Both the position numbers and the translations under genes were made by a program. A stretch of 41,983 nucleotides of DNA from IMG/VR virus record IMGVR_UViG_3300032326_000293, positions 1-41,983 of that record. One strand, 5' to 3'. Positions 1-9,079 of the stretch are shown here, one piece after another. How positions within the stretch are numbered: position 1 is the stretch's first letter; every line of letters starts with the position of its first letter. Source of the stretch: a virus. The notes below the pieces were generated by a model that saw only the letters and a program-made list of their open reading frames with translations, did not search any database and was not told where the DNA came from.

Positions 1-3000
1 AGCTATAACAGCGGTACAGGTGTTATCAGCACAACTCAAAACTTGTCAACAACAGGTACACCAACTTTTGCTGGTGCTACAGTTGCAGGTGATTTGACAG
101 TACGTCACATTATCCCAAGTTTAAGCAACACATATGACTTAGGTTCGCCAGCGAATCCATTCCGTCACATGTACGTTGGTCCAGGTTCTTTGTATGTTAA
201 CGGTAAGCAAGTTTTAACTGAAACTAGCGGTACAATGACATTCACAGCTGACTTAGATCAGAACATGCGTATCACTACAACTGGTACAGGTTTGTTACAA
301 TTCGGTTCAAGCACAACAGGTGTTAACATTGATGGTACAATGCAAATTGCAGCCGGCAAGCGTATTACATCTAGCGATGGCGTTAAAGTTCAATTCGGTG
401 ACGACGTTGAATTAAACGGCAACAAAGTTATCGGCTTAGGCGTACCAACTTCTGGTTCTGATGCCGCTACTAAGAGCTATGTTGATTCAAGTATCTCTGC
501 TATCAGCACAAGCACAATTAGCAGTGGTAACTCAAACATTGCGGTTGTTGACAACGGTACTGGTCAAGTAACAGTTACAGTTGACGGTTCTACAGCATTG
601 ACAGTTTCAAGCACTGGTGTTGTTATTGCTGGTAACATGACAGTTAACGGTACAACAACAAGTGTTAACTCAAACACAATCAGCTTGGCTGACAACATCA
701 TCACATTGAACAGTGATGCAACTGGTACACCAACACAAAACGCTGGTATCGAAGTTGAACGTGGTGACGAAGCTAATGTACAGATGCGTTGGAACGAAGG
801 CTCACAAAAGTGGACATTCACAAACGACGGTTCTGTTTACACAGCTATTGCAACTGGTACAGACACATTAGCCGAAGGTACAACAAACTTGTACTTTACA
901 AACGGTCGTGCTCGTGCCGCATTAAGCTCAAACAGCTCAAGTGGTGTAAGCTACAACAGCGCAAGCGGTTTAATCAGCTTGGGTTCTATTCCTAACAGCT
1001 CATTGACCAACAACAGCATCACTGTTAACGGTGCAACTGCTGTATTAGGTGGTTCTATTACTTTAGGCGTTGCCGATATTTCTGGTGCAGCCACTGCTAC
1101 TTCTGTAACAGCCGCTATTGCTACAGCCGCAACTGATGCAACAACAAAAGCCAATGCCGCTCAAGCAGCCGCTATTGCTTCTGCTACTGCTACAGCCGCA
1201 ACTGATGCAACAACAAAGGCCAATGCCGCTCAAGCAGCCGCCACAAGCGCAGCCGCAACTGATGCAACAACCAAAGTTGCAGCCGAAGCTACAGCACGTG
1301 GTACAGCTATTGCAACTGCTAAGGCAGAAGCTATCAGCACAGCCGCTACTGACGCAACAAGCAAAGTAGCAGCCGAAGCTACAGCACGTGATACAGCTAT
1401 CGCAACAGCTAAGTCTGAAGCAATTGCTACAGCCGCAGCCGATGCAACTGCTAAAGTTGCAGCCGCACAATCAGCCGCTATTAGTACAGCCGCTGCTGGT
1501 AATTCTGCAACTGCTACAAAACTAGCAACAGCTCGCACAATTAACGGTGCAAGTTTTGACGGTTCTGCTAACATTAGTTTCAGCACAGATGCCACAAGCG
1601 AAGGTACAACAAACCTGTACTTTACAAATGCTCGTGCTATTTCTGCTAACACAAGTGCTATTGCTACAGCTAAGTCTGAAGCAATCAGCGCAGCCGCAAC
1701 TGATGCAACAAGCAAAGTAGCAGCCGAAGCTACAGCACGTGGTACAGCTATTGCAACTGCCAAGGCAGAAGCTATTAGCGCAGCCGCAAGTGATGCAACA
1801 ACTAAAGCAAATGCCGCTCAGTCAAATGCCGCAAGTGATGCAACAACTAAAGCCGCAACAGCTAAGTCTGAAGCAATTGCCGCAGCCGCAGCCGGTAACG
1901 CCGCAACAGCAACAGCTTTACAAACAGCTCGTACTATTAACGGTGCAAGCTTCAATGGTACTGCTAACATCTCTTTCAATACAGATGCTACTGCTGAAGG
2001 TTCAACAAACTTGTACTTTACAAATGCTCGTGCAGTATCTGCTAATACAAGTGCTATTGCTACAGCTAAGTCTGAAGCTATCAGCGCAGCCGCAAGTGAT
2101 GCAACAACTAAAGCCGCAACAGCTAAGTCTGAAGCTATCAGCGCAGCCGCAGCCGATGCAACATCTAAAGCAAATGCCGCTCAAGCAGCCGCAATTGCCG
2201 CAGTAACAAACGGTGCAGGTGCAGCCTTTGACACATTGATTGAAATTCAAAATGCAATGGCTACAGACACAGAATTGGCTAATGCTATTTCTGGCTTGAC
2301 ACACAGTGGTATTGCTGGTAACCTACCAGTAAGCAAGTTAAACGGCGGTACAAACGCAAGCACAGGTACATTCTGGCGCGGTGATGGTACATGGGCAGCT
2401 GGCGTTGCAGGTCCAACAGGTCCAACAGGTCCTACAGGTCCAACAGGTGCTACAGGTGCTACAGGTCCAACAGGTGCGGCTTCTACAGTAGCTGGTCCTA
2501 CAGGCCCAACAGGTCCAACAGGTCCAACAGGTGCTACAGGTGCTCAAGGCCCACAGGGTATTCAAGGCGCGACAGGTCCTACAGGTCCTACAGGCCCATC
2601 TGGTAACCCATGGGGCGGTGGTACATTCACTGGTTCAATCGCTGTTCAAGGTAACATCACAGCAACTGGTGAAATTACAGCTTACTACTCTGACTCACGT
2701 TTGAAGACAAATGTATCCAAGATTGACGGTGCCTTAAACAAGGTTATGGCTATCAACGGTTACACATACGATTCAAGCGAATTAGCCGAGTCTTTAGGTC
2801 TTCCAAAGCACATGGACCAAATTGGTCTAATGGCAGACGAAGTCGAAGCAGTACTACCAGAATTGGTTACACAGTCTGCATTGGAAGGTTACAAAACCAT
2901 CCGTTATGACAAAGTTGTTTCTGTTCTAGTTAACGCTGTTAAAGAACAACAGGCAATGATCGAGGAACTACAGGCGCTTGTAAAGAAGACTTTACACTAA
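1..3000 (+). CDS. Tail fibre protein with collagen-like repeats and C-terminal S74 chaperone domain (5' partial)
   Basis: The reading frame is open from base 1, so the true start lies upstream; 999 residues are visible. The N-terminal third is Ser/Thr/Gly-rich beta-type sequence. An Ala-rich repeat region follows (about bases 1090-2200), then collagen-like Gly-Pro-Thr triplets (2410-2604). The C-terminus (from about base 2690) begins with SDSRLKTNV, the signature of the intramolecular chaperone of endosialidase (peptidase S74), which trimerises fibres and cleaves itself off. The phrase NLYFTN(G/A)RA occurs three times and is common in marine phage fibres. The product is probably a trimeric host-binding fibre or spike. 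The repeats suggest growth by duplication. The fibre role is confident; the receptor is unknown. Confidence 0.9.
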   Translation, partial: SYNSGTGVISTTQNLSTTGTPTFAGATVAGDLTVRHIIPSLSNTYDLGSPANPFRHMYVGPGSLYVNGKQVLTETSGTMTFTADLDQNMRITTTGTGLLQFGSSTTGVNIDGTMQIAAGKRITSSDGVKVQFGDDVELNGNKVIGLGVPTSGSDAATKSYVDSSISAISTSTISSGNSNIAVVDNGTGQVTVTVDGSTALTVSSTGVVIAGNMTVNGTTTSVNSNTISLADNIITLNSDATGTPTQNAGIEVERGDEANVQMRWNEGSQKWTFTNDGSVYTAIATGTDTLAEGTTNLYFTNGRARAALSSNSSSGVSYNSASGLISLGSIPNSSLTNNSITVNGATAVLGGSITLGVADISGAATATSVTAAIATAATDATTKANAAQAAAIASATATAATDATTKANAAQAAATSAAATDATTKVAAEATARGTAIATAKAEAISTAATDATSKVAAEATARDTAIATAKSEAIATAAADATAKVAAAQSAAISTAAAGNSATATKLATARTINGASFDGSANISFSTDATSEGTTNLYFTNARAISANTSAIATAKSEAISAAATDATSKVAAEATARGTAIATAKAEAISAAASDATTKANAAQSNAASDATTKAATAKSEAIAAAAAGNAATATALQTARTINGASFNGTANISFNTDATAEGSTNLYFTNARAVSANTSAIATAKSEAISAAASDATTKAATAKSEAISAAAADATSKANAAQAAAIAAVTNGAGAAFDTLIEIQNAMATDTELANAISGLTHSGIAGNLPVSKLNGGTNASTGTFWRGDGTWAAGVAGPTGPTGPTGPTGATGATGPTGAASTVAGPTGPTGPTGPTGATGAQGPQGIQGATGPTGPTGPSGNPWGGGTFTGSIAVQGNITATGEITAYYSDSRLKTNVSKIDGALNKVMAINGYTYDSSELAESLGLPKHMDQIGLMADEVEAVLPELVTQSALEGYKTIRYDKVVSVLVNAVKEQQAMIEELQALVKKTLH
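1090..2200 (+). repeat. Alanine-rich internal repeats of the tail fibre gene
   Basis: Units such as [15 protein letters not shown] and [12 protein letters not shown] recur many times. A larger unit starting with ARTINGASF and ending past NLYFTNARA appears twice, near bases 1527 and 1921, about 394 bases apart. The pattern suggests a long alpha-helical or coiled-coil shaft. The repeated DNA could support unequal recombination and so change shaft length. Confidence 0.8.
2410..2604 (+). repeat. Collagen-like Gly-X-Y repeat tract
   Basis: Consecutive Gly-Pro-Thr and Gly-Ala-Thr triplets run through this stretch with one short interruption (AASTVA). Such tracts form triple helices in trimeric phage fibres. 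The tract sits between the Ala-rich shaft and the S74 chaperone domain. Confidence 0.9.
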
Positions 3001-3026
3001 TCCATTGACTAGAGGAGGCAAATAAA

Positions 3027-3209
3027 ATGGCAATTCTTCCAGCAACTGGATCAGCAATTTCGTTCGGTAACGTCAAGCGTGGTTACTCTAACACGACAGG
3101 CTCTAACGTATCACTACGTGGTACGTTAGGCGGATACTTAGGTATCGGCTCTGGCTCTGTTAGTTTAAGTAGCAGATTTGGTGGCCGTACTACACCATAT
3201 AACCTGTAA
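3027..3209 (+). CDS. Small virion-type protein with ISF/VSL repeats
   Basis: This 60-residue protein has a strong ribosome site (GAGGAGG) before its ATG. It matches the layout of a small phage protein type found beside tail fibre genes: an N-terminal GSAISFGNV segment, a central VSLRGTLGG and a C-terminal SVSLSSRFGGRT. Related proteins repeat an ISLS or ISLSD phrase. It lies 26 bases after the fibre gene and is followed by a terminator, so it is probably co-transcribed with the fibre and structural. The exact function is unknown. Confidence 0.7.
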   Translation: MAILPATGSAISFGNVKRGYSNTTGSNVSLRGTLGGYLGIGSGSVSLSSRFGGRTTPYNL

Positions 3210-3224
3210 TAAGTGTTATAACCT

Positions 3225-3254
3225 AAAGAAAGGGTGGCAACACCCTTTCTTTTT
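3225..3254 (+). terminator. Rho-independent terminator after the fibre operon
   Basis: A perfect 12-base-pair stem (3225-3236 with 3241-3252) closes on a GCAA tetraloop, and its A/T-rich base gives a run of five T. It closes the fibre and small-protein transcription unit. Confidence 0.9.
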
Positions 3255-3308
3255 GGCTAAAATTTCAAAAAATAAAATGATACATAGTAGAACATAGAAG
3301 GAGCTTTC

Positions 3309-3818
3309 ATGGCACTAACTCAAAACGAAATCCTGAGCAATACAAGAGCAGTATTAAAGCAGGTACCATTCCGTACAAATTTTGAAAGAGAAAATTTTGT
3401 ATACAGCGTGGCAAGCGGTCCGCGCTTGCTAGTGTCTCTTTGCCAAGAGACTGAATTTTTAAACAGCGAGTACGAAAAGGCAAAAACAGATTGGGAAAAG
3501 GAAAACATTCTCAAAGAGATGAATATTATCAATGCTCGTATTGCTGAACTACAGGCCGAAATTGGAGCAGATGTTGCTACCGCAATTGAAGAAGCAGAGC
3601 CACAATTTTGGGTTGAAGAACTTGCACGTAAGGCAGCAATTGAAGCCCTGACGCAAAGTGTGTCAGTTGAAAATATGGCACAGATGTTGAAGTTGCCAGC
3701 AGAGTTATATGAGCAAACAATTAGTCGCTGCCAAACATTCTTGAATGTTATCAACAAGACAACACGACTAGCAGAACGCAAAGCCAACTTGTCCAACGTT
3801 GATACATCTGAAGAGTAA
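3309..3818 (+). CDS. Hypothetical helical protein
   Basis: The product has 169 residues, with GAAGGAG about six bases before the ATG. The central part (about residues 50-90) is rich in Glu, Lys and Ala with a heptad-like pattern, suggesting a helical or coiled-coil protein. No catalytic motif or membrane segment is seen. Its stop overlaps the start of the glycosyltransferase gene (TAATG), so the two are translationally coupled. I do not recognise the family. Confidence 0.75.
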   Translation: MALTQNEILSNTRAVLKQVPFRTNFERENFVYSVASGPRLLVSLCQETEFLNSEYEKAKTDWEKENILKEMNIINARIAELQAEIGADVATAIEEAEPQFWVEELARKAAIEALTQSVSVENMAQMLKLPAELYEQTISRCQTFLNVINKTTRLAERKANLSNVDTSEE

Positions 3819-4474
3819 TGTTCGGCAAGTCATCTCGTTCTGTGTTTGATCGACCACCTGTTCTAAGCGAGCAGGTTGTTGTTTGCGTTCCCACAAACGG
3901 AATGGTGCATGCCAAGTTTACTTACTGTTTAACACAGGCAATCAAGTACACAGAACAACAAGGCATTCCTGTTATACTAGAAATGGATGCTGGTACGGTA
4001 CTCAGTAATCAACGACAAGTGTTATTAAACCTGGCAGTTGACAAATACGGCGCCGAACACATCATGTGGCTTGACAGCGACATGACATTTCCAGAAGATG
4101 TCATTGTTAGACTTTTAGAACACAAAAAGAAAGTGGCATGTGCAACATACTCAAAACGTGTGCCACCATTTCATCCCACAGCATTTCATTCAATTGATCC
4201 AGTAGAACCTGTTGACACTACAGGACATGGGTTAACTCAAGTACGTTACACTGGGTTTGGTTGCTTGTTAATGCGAGCAACGATTGCAGATGAAATGCCA
4301 AGCCCGCACTTTCCTCTAAAGTGGCATGCGCCAAGTTCTACATGGCACGGCGAAGACATGGGCTTTTGTGATTTACTTGATCACAACGATATTAAAATTT
4401 GGTGCGACTTAGATCTTAGTCGGGAGATTGGCCATTTAGGGCAACAAGAGTTTCATGTGAATCAGGCAAGCTAA
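3818..4474 (+). CDS. Putative GT-A type glycosyltransferase
   Basis: The product has 218 residues. It opens with a beta strand VVVCVPTNGMV (about residues 20-30) typical of family-2-like glycosyltransferases. It carries a DxD motif, D86-S87-D88 in MWLDSDM, the metal and nucleotide-sugar binding site of the GT-A fold. A later GEDMGFCDLL segment fits the acceptor or catalytic region of the same group. The protein is short compared with bacterial family members but normal for phage ones. It may glycosylate a virion protein, phage DNA or a host surface sugar; the substrate cannot be read from sequence. Its 3' end overlaps the converging minus-strand gene by 59 bases. Confidence 0.75.
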   Translation: MFGKSSRSVFDRPPVLSEQVVVCVPTNGMVHAKFTYCLTQAIKYTEQQGIPVILEMDAGTVLSNQRQVLLNLAVDKYGAEHIMWLDSDMTFPEDVIVRLLEHKKKVACATYSKRVPPFHPTAFHSIDPVEPVDTTGHGLTQVRYTGFGCLLMRATIADEMPSPHFPLKWHAPSSTWHGEDMGFCDLLDHNDIKIWCDLDLSREIGHLGQQEFHVNQAS

Positions 4475-4847
4475 CAAAAAACGCACACCAGCGAGTGAGC
4501 TTTTTTAAATTAACACTTGCTGACATTTGATATTCAGGATAGCGCGGATCGTTTATCATGCTTCGCATATTGACAGCATCAATGATTGTGCTTTTTATTA
4601 GATCTAGTTTTAACTTATCGTCTAACAATAAACTAACCAATAGTGGATGATACCAGAGTTCTTCGTTAATAAGGCGCCTAGTTTCCAAGTACCAACGCTC
4701 AGTGTAAGATACTGAATCTTTATATAACTTATTCAACAGCGGATTGTTTAAATGACTTTGCCAACATTGCTCTACATCAATTTGGCGATGCGGCCCTGTG
4801 TATATGTCTGGTTGGTGTAGGGTATTTTTAATTACTCTTAACGCCAT
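4416..4847 (-). CDS. Hypothetical protein
   Basis: The product has 143 residues, rich in aromatic residues and Leu, with no recognised domain. An AGGAGG ribosome site lies about eight bases before the ATG, inside the end of the Nudix gene, and the two genes overlap by 20 bases. It is the last gene of the minus-strand gp14-gp15-Nudix group. Its 3' end overlaps the glycosyltransferase by 59 bases. The family is not recognised. Confidence 0.65.
   Translation of the reverse strand: MALRVIKNTLHQPDIYTGPHRQIDVEQCWQSHLNNPLLNKLYKDSVSYTERWYLETRRLINEELWYHPLLVSLLLDDKLKLDLIKSTIIDAVNMRSMINDPRYPEYQMSASVNLKKLTRWCAFFVSLPDSHETLVALNGQSPD
4476..4506. terminator. Possible bidirectional terminator
   Basis: Six A (4476-4481) and six T (4501-4506) flank a short imperfect stem (GC/GC, A-A mismatch, CAC/GTG) around a six-base loop. 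It would stop the plus-strand glycosyltransferase transcript directly after its stop codon. It lies inside the 3' part of the converging gene, so its effect on that strand is unclear. The stem is weak. Confidence 0.4.
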
Positions 4848-5259
4848 CTAACAAACCTCCTAATGCTTCTCTAAACCCTTTGCTGTTAAACATCTTGGCA
4901 GTATTACGATGCAAGGGTTGAGGCCACTCCCACAAGTTAACCCAGCAGTAGCCAGCACTTTCATGATCTATGGTAGGAACAAACTCATCTTCGCATAAGA
5001 TTAGATAGCTGACATGTCTAAATCGTTTGTCTCGAGTTGTAAACGTGTACACATGACTCATAGCAATAGTGTTTGGCACACCTGGATAACCAAGCTCTTC
5101 GCACAGTTCACGCTTTAAGCCTTCAAGGTCGCCTTCGTTACCATCTAACTTGCCACCCCATAAGCCCCAACACATGCTATGACTTTCTGTTGGGCTACGA
5201 AGTTGCATCATAGCTCTTCCAGTTTTCTTACTAACAATCAGTGCGCCAACAGCTCTCAT
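4828..5259 (-). CDS. Nudix hydrolase
   Basis: The product has 143 residues with a complete Nudix box: G36, five residues, E42, seven residues, then R50-E51-L-C-E54-E55-L-G57-Y. This loop-helix binds divalent metal and cleaves nucleoside diphosphates linked to another group. The substrate could be an oxidised dNTP, a NAD-type compound or an mRNA cap. A late promoter motif ends exactly six bases before the ATG, so the predicted mRNA is leaderless and late. A late Nudix enzyme is less likely to serve only nucleotide-pool cleaning before replication. Confidence 0.9.
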   Translation of the reverse strand: MRAVGALIVSKKTGRAMMQLRSPTESHSMCWGLWGGKLDGNEGDLEGLKRELCEELGYPGVPNTIAMSHVYTFTTRDKRFRHVSYLILCEDEFVPTIDHESAGYCWVNLWEWPQPLHRNTAKMFNSKGFREALGGLLDGVKSN

Positions 5260-5264
5260 AAAAA

Positions 5265-5271
5265 TATTTAG
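5265..5271 (-). promoter_or_regulatory. T4-type late promoter (CTAAATA) for the Nudix gene
   Basis: CTAAATA reads on the minus strand and matches the core of the T4 late promoter TATAAATA. Its last base is six positions from the A of the Nudix ATG, so the predicted start of transcription is the start codon itself. Its TAA also forms the stop codon of gp15. Confidence 0.7.
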
Positions 5272-6623
5272 TTAACGATGCGCCAGTAGCCTTGTTCGAA
5301 TATTCCTTCAATTGCCACAACCCATTCGGTGCCAGTATAGTATAATTTGACCATGGTGTTTGCATTTGTTGTATAAGCAGGCGCATTTACAGCACTTGCA
5401 TCAAAGCTGACTATCCAATTGCTACCGTTGTATTCAATGATGTCGTTTGCATCTGCAACTACAGTGCCCCATAGTCCAGACTGTGGAACAGATTCTGTTA
5501 ACAAGTAACGTTGTCCGGCCTGCACAGTTGGAATATTTCCGTTACCTGGAGCACTTCTAGTGGGATCAACAACACCATTAATCATAGTAACAGTATCGTT
5601 GGGAAGCGTAGATGTGTCAACAGTATAAAACAGCAAGTTTTCATTGTCGGTGTTTTCGTTGACTTTTAATATCACTTCATGTGGATCAACTGAACTACCT
5701 AGCTTTAATCTAATCTCTGTGATACCATTTTTTAAACCACCATAATTGTTAAAGTGCTCATCCCAACGTAGTAGTTCAGGGATTGTACCTTCTGTATCTG
5801 TTGTTGTGTTTATGCTGGTTAATAGCTGGATTGAATCTCCAGTGACACGAATGTGTCTGTCCTTGAAGGTTATCCATTGTCTTGATGCAATAGGACTATT
5901 GTTAATACCAATATTAATGTCATCAATGAATTGATAGTCGCCTGCAATGTTATTCAAGATGCTATGAATAAGAACTTGGCGTTTAACCTTAGCAGGTGGT
6001 GTTAAGAAGATTGGCAACGAGAAAATTAAACTTGCAACGTCAATGATGTCGTCAGTGCCTTGAGGAATACTACGAGCAGTCCATGTCACGTTGATAAGTT
6101 CAACCACGGCCAGACTGGTCCAATCATATGGGTTTTGACTGCTTTGTAAGTTAACACTAGGATTAAACAACAATAAAATTTGCTCAAGTAATTGTAACTT
6201 CTGTTCTGTGTTGCTGGTCCATACATCAACGTTGATGGTTAGATCAAACGGGATTGGAGCATGACGTTCTAACGTATAAGACTCTGCAACCTTGTCGTTA
6301 AAAGTTTGAGCAACAGGATCATATGCCTTTTCGTAAATTTGCACACTATCTTCAAATGCAGGAGTCATGCGTCTTTCTGCATTTGGTACAAGCTCTGCAA
6401 TATAGCAACTGATGGCTGGCACACTTTGAATTGTGTTTTCGCTGTTAGAACGAAGTATGTGTTGACTCATGCGAGTGGTATCGCCATAGCGCACAGGCAC
6501 TTGATGATAGTTGTCTGCACCTGTTGCATCCTTGCCCATCTTAACAGAGAAGCCACCAAACAGTCGCATGAACTGTAGTAGCCATCTGCGGATCTGTTGA
6601 TCGTAAAAATATTGTTGTGCCAT
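5268..6623 (-). CDS. gp15: Tail sheath stabiliser and completion protein, gp15-like
   Basis: The 451-residue product begins YFYDQQIRRWLLQFMRLF and continues with QVPVRYGD, then VDVWTSNTEQKLQLLEQIL, and later SLPIFLTPPAKVKRQ. This series matches gp15 of T4-like phages: T4 gp15 has the same FYN..FRRY opening, VPITYA strand and EQILPYFQP segment. gp15 forms the hexamer that caps the tail and joins it to the neck. T4 gp15 has 272 residues; here about 200 extra residues follow, ending in NGSNWIV and TGTEWVV phrases like those in the sheath insertion. The start overlaps the gp14 stop (TAATG), showing coupling. Confidence 0.85.
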   Translation of the reverse strand: MAQQYFYDQQIRRWLLQFMRLFGGFSVKMGKDATGADNYHQVPVRYGDTTRMSQHILRSNSENTIQSVPAISCYIAELVPNAERRMTPAFEDSVQIYEKAYDPVAQTFNDKVAESYTLERHAPIPFDLTINVDVWTSNTEQKLQLLEQILLLFNPSVNLQSSQNPYDWTSLAVVELINVTWTARSIPQGTDDIIDVASLIFSLPIFLTPPAKVKRQVLIHSILNNIAGDYQFIDDINIGINNSPIASRQWITFKDRHIRVTGDSIQLLTSINTTTDTEGTIPELLRWDEHFNNYGGLKNGITEIRLKLGSSVDPHEVILKVNENTDNENLLFYTVDTSTLPNDTVTMINGVVDPTRSAPGNGNIPTVQAGQRYLLTESVPQSGLWGTVVADANDIIEYNGSNWIVSFDASAVNAPAYTTNANTMVKLYYTGTEWVVAIEGIFEQGYWRIVN

Positions 6624-7714
6624 TAATTGTCTGCCTTGGGTTTAACAAATACACCACTTAGTGCTTGTCGTTGTGGAACTGTAGCACCGCTATTGTTTGT
6701 AGTAGTTGCTGTGTTGTTGATAAACGGTCCTGCATTGGTTGCAGTAGTTGCCCAACCCACAGATGTTGAGTTGTCAGCAATTCTTTGCCACTTGTTACCA
6801 CGATACACAAATAGTCGCTGAGGTTGAAAATCTGTTCTAACAAATAAGTCACCTTGGTCAGGGGCAATAGGGAATGCCAATCCAGTTGCAATATTTGTAG
6901 TATTGCCTTGCTGTGCCAAATGTTCAGTTGTGTTGACAGAAATAATTGACTTACCAGATCCGTCGAACCCTTCAATTACAGGGGCATAAGTTGAATCAGT
7001 AAACTCAGTGTTCTTATAACCAGGTGCTGGCGTAATAACTTCTGCTGAAGCAACAATAGCATTTGAAATTGCAATTTCTTTATTGTATGTACTTAGAGCA
7101 TTTTTCAAGCTATCTTCATCTTCGGGGTCGCCTAATAAGCTACGATACTCTTGAGCATCATTGATAGGTGCTGCCTTGATGCGCCACAGGTGAGGCCACC
7201 AAGTTGGACCAAAGCCTTCTGCTGAACGTGCCGCATCTTGAATAGCATAAAATTTGTTGATGCTCTTTGCGTTGGCATCTAACAATAAGTCATCATTCAA
7301 GTGAGGTAGTTCAAGTACATCACCAGCCATAAGTTTACGTCCAAGACGTTCTACCATTTCATTGGTGTGGAATGTAATAAACAGCGTGTCGGCATTTAAG
7401 AACAACCCAAATTGGCTCAAATCAAAGTCCTGATCACTTACGTTGTAAGTACCACGCAATTCGTAAACAGTTGTATCATACACACGATCACGGTTCTCCA
7501 TAAACAAAATGTCCTGAATGTCTAATTCATTGATTTCGTCCTTTTCAGCCAGGTTTGGCTTTGCAGGATCAGAACCATCTTCTACAGCCGCTGGACCAAG
7601 ATATTTGTGGATCAAGATCGAAGTGCCACCTGCACCCACAGCTTCGCGGATCAAGCGGTCCTGATAGTGGTAATCCTGTGTTTTAGCGTTTTTCCAAAGT
7701 GATAATTTAGGCAT
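6623..7714 (-). CDS. gp14: Neck protein, gp14-like
   Basis: The 363-residue product has the layout of T4-like gp14: an N-terminal helical DRLIREAV segment, then FGLFLNADTLFITF and MAGDVLELPHL. This matches the T4 FGMQVQDEVTLSI and EGDLIYFP segments. With gp13 it forms the neck gate closing the filled head. T4 gp14 has 256 residues; the extra C-terminus carries GDLFVRTD and RLFVYRGNKW, a module also seen in gp15 and gp18. It sits directly upstream of gp15 on the minus strand while gp13 lies on the plus strand across a shared divergent promoter region. Confidence 0.75.
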   Translation of the reverse strand: MPKLSLWKNAKTQDYHYQDRLIREAVGAGGTSILIHKYLGPAAVEDGSDPAKPNLAEKDEINELDIQDILFMENRDRVYDTTVYELRGTYNVSDQDFDLSQFGLFLNADTLFITFHTNEMVERLGRKLMAGDVLELPHLNDDLLLDANAKSINKFYAIQDAARSAEGFGPTWWPHLWRIKAAPINDAQEYRSLLGDPEDEDSLKNALSTYNKEIAISNAIVASAEVITPAPGYKNTEFTDSTYAPVIEGFDGSGKSIISVNTTEHLAQQGNTTNIATGLAFPIAPDQGDLFVRTDFQPQRLFVYRGNKWQRIADNSTSVGWATTATNAGPFINNTATTTNNSGATVPQRQALSGVFVKPKADN

Positions 7715-7753
7715 GTTTTCCCGTCAGGACCAAAAGGACCTGTTTCATAGTGT

Positions 7754-7760
7754 TATTTAC
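7754..7760 (-). promoter_or_regulatory. Late promoter (GTAAATA) for gp14-gp15
   Basis: GTAAATA reads on the minus strand, 40 bases before the gp14 start. It lies only three bases from the -35 element of the forward promoter that drives the next gene, so late reverse and early forward transcription share this short region. Confidence 0.55.
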
Positions 7761-7763
7761 CGG

Positions 7764-7792
7764 TTGACAGACGTTCAAGGATAAGTTATAAT
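7764..7792 (+). promoter_or_regulatory. Consensus sigma70-type promoter
   Basis: TTGACA (7764-7769) and TATAAT (7787-7792) are separated by exactly 17 bases, a perfect match to the bacterial housekeeping consensus. The predicted start near 7799 gives a leader of about 25 bases to the ATG at 7824. The promoter is fit for early transcription by unmodified host polymerase. Confidence 0.9.
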
Positions 7793-7823
7793 AACATCAT
7801 TGTCCCACTAAATGGAGTAAGAA

Positions 7824-9035
7824 ATGGCTACTGCAACCAAGAAAAAAGCGGCACCTGTAAAGAAAACACGGGTCACTGCTAAACAAGTAAACGCTCAGCG
7901 CGGTCGTGGGGTTAAAGACTTTAGTCCAACTTGGGAAGGCGCCGCGGACTTTACTGAAGCACAGTTTACACAACAATTTCGACGTTCTATGGACTACTAT
8001 CGCCTTGAAAGTAGCACCAAAGAGCTACGTCCAAAAGTGGCAGAGTGGATGGAGTCTGCAGGATACAAAAAAGATGTTATTGCTGATTTCCGTAAGCTAA
8101 AGGATACCAGAGTGTCATCGACACTATGCGGTGTAGCAGCCTGCTTGGTTCGTGGCATGCCAGCAGTACACCCTGGCTTTAACAGTGGTCGTGACTCTGC
8201 AGAATGGCTACGACAGGAAATTGAAAAGTCAATCAAAGCAGGTAAAGACGATGCTGAAGAAGCAGAGGCAGAAAAAGAAGTGCCTGCTGTTAAAAAGGAA
8301 ACTATTCAAGATCGCCTGGCCGAAAAGTTCAGCGAGGCCATGGGCGATATTGAAGGAGCCATTGATGACTACATCACCACTGGCAAAGATCCCAAGGTGT
8401 TTCAACTGCTGTCGGTTGCCAACATAGCAGTACAATACTCATCTAAGATTGTGGATTTAATCCAGCCCCGAATTGATGAAATGAACAAGTTGTTGGAAGG
8501 CAAAGACGGTCAGTTGATGGAAGGATACAAACACCTGGGCAAGCGTGATGTCAAAGCATACATTAAAATGTATGAAGGCATTATTAATGATGCCATGGCA
8601 TATAAGACAAGCAAGATTGCAACTCGTGCCAAACCCAAGCGCAAGCCTGTACCACCTGAGCGTCAAGTCAAAGGACTCAAGTATCTTAAGGAATTTGCAG
8701 AGCTAGGACTTAAGAGTATCAATCCAACAGAAATCTTGGGCATGAGTGAGTTGTGGACTTACAATACTAAAACTCGCAAGCTAGGACGCTTTGTTGTTGC
8801 CATGCATGGGGAAATGGTAGTGGGACAGCTGGGCGTTAAAGGCAGTGCCATTATCGGGTATGATGAGATTAAGAGTACTTGCAAGACTTTGCGCAAGCCA
8901 GCAGAACAGCTTGCTACATTTAAAACACAAGGCAAACCAGGCCTGCGCAAGTTTATGGATACCATTAAGGCTGTTGAAACTCGCTTAAAAGGACGAATTA
9001 GTCCAGATACTATCCTGCTTCGTGCAATTAAGTAA
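7824..9035 (+). CDS. Hypothetical protein, probably early
   Basis: The product has 403 residues with a Lys-rich N-terminus (KKKAAPVKKTR). A Glu/Lys/Ala-rich stretch lies in the middle (about residues 138-165), and a second basic segment AKPKRKPVPP at about 266-277. No enzyme motif is visible. GGAGTAAG precedes the ATG. It lies between neck genes, but a perfect sigma70-type promoter drives it, unlike its structural neighbours. The basic tail could bind DNA or RNA; this is only an inference from composition. The family is not recognised, although genes of this kind seem conserved in marine T4-like phages. Confidence 0.8.
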   Translation: MATATKKKAAPVKKTRVTAKQVNAQRGRGVKDFSPTWEGAADFTEAQFTQQFRRSMDYYRLESSTKELRPKVAEWMESAGYKKDVIADFRKLKDTRVSSTLCGVAACLVRGMPAVHPGFNSGRDSAEWLRQEIEKSIKAGKDDAEEAEAEKEVPAVKKETIQDRLAEKFSEAMGDIEGAIDDYITTGKDPKVFQLLSVANIAVQYSSKIVDLIQPRIDEMNKLLEGKDGQLMEGYKHLGKRDVKAYIKMYEGIINDAMAYKTSKIATRAKPKRKPVPPERQVKGLKYLKEFAELGLKSINPTEILGMSELWTYNTKTRKLGRFVVAMHGEMVVGQLGVKGSAIIGYDEIKSTCKTLRKPAEQLATFKTQGKPGLRKFMDTIKAVETRLKGRISPDTILLRAIK

Positions 9036-9056
9036 GGATTAGCAATGCAGTCTTCG

Positions 9057-9063
9057 GTAAATA
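9057..9063 (+). promoter_or_regulatory. Late promoter (GTAAATA) for gp13
   Basis: The predicted start, six bases after the motif, is 9069. The leader would then be 11 bases and begin with the ribosome site GGAGA itself. Confidence 0.55.
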
Positions 9064-9079
9064 ATACTGGAGACTGCAC

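Noticed and set aside
1063-1763. Long open frames on the minus strand within the tail fibre gene, rich in Ala, Cys or Val
   Set aside because: They mirror the repetitive Ala/Thr codons of the fibre gene and have no ribosome site or recognisable protein features.
1117-2604. Repeats that might suggest a CRISPR array
   Set aside because: The repeats are in frame, vary in sequence and have no constant spacer length; they are protein repeats of a fibre.
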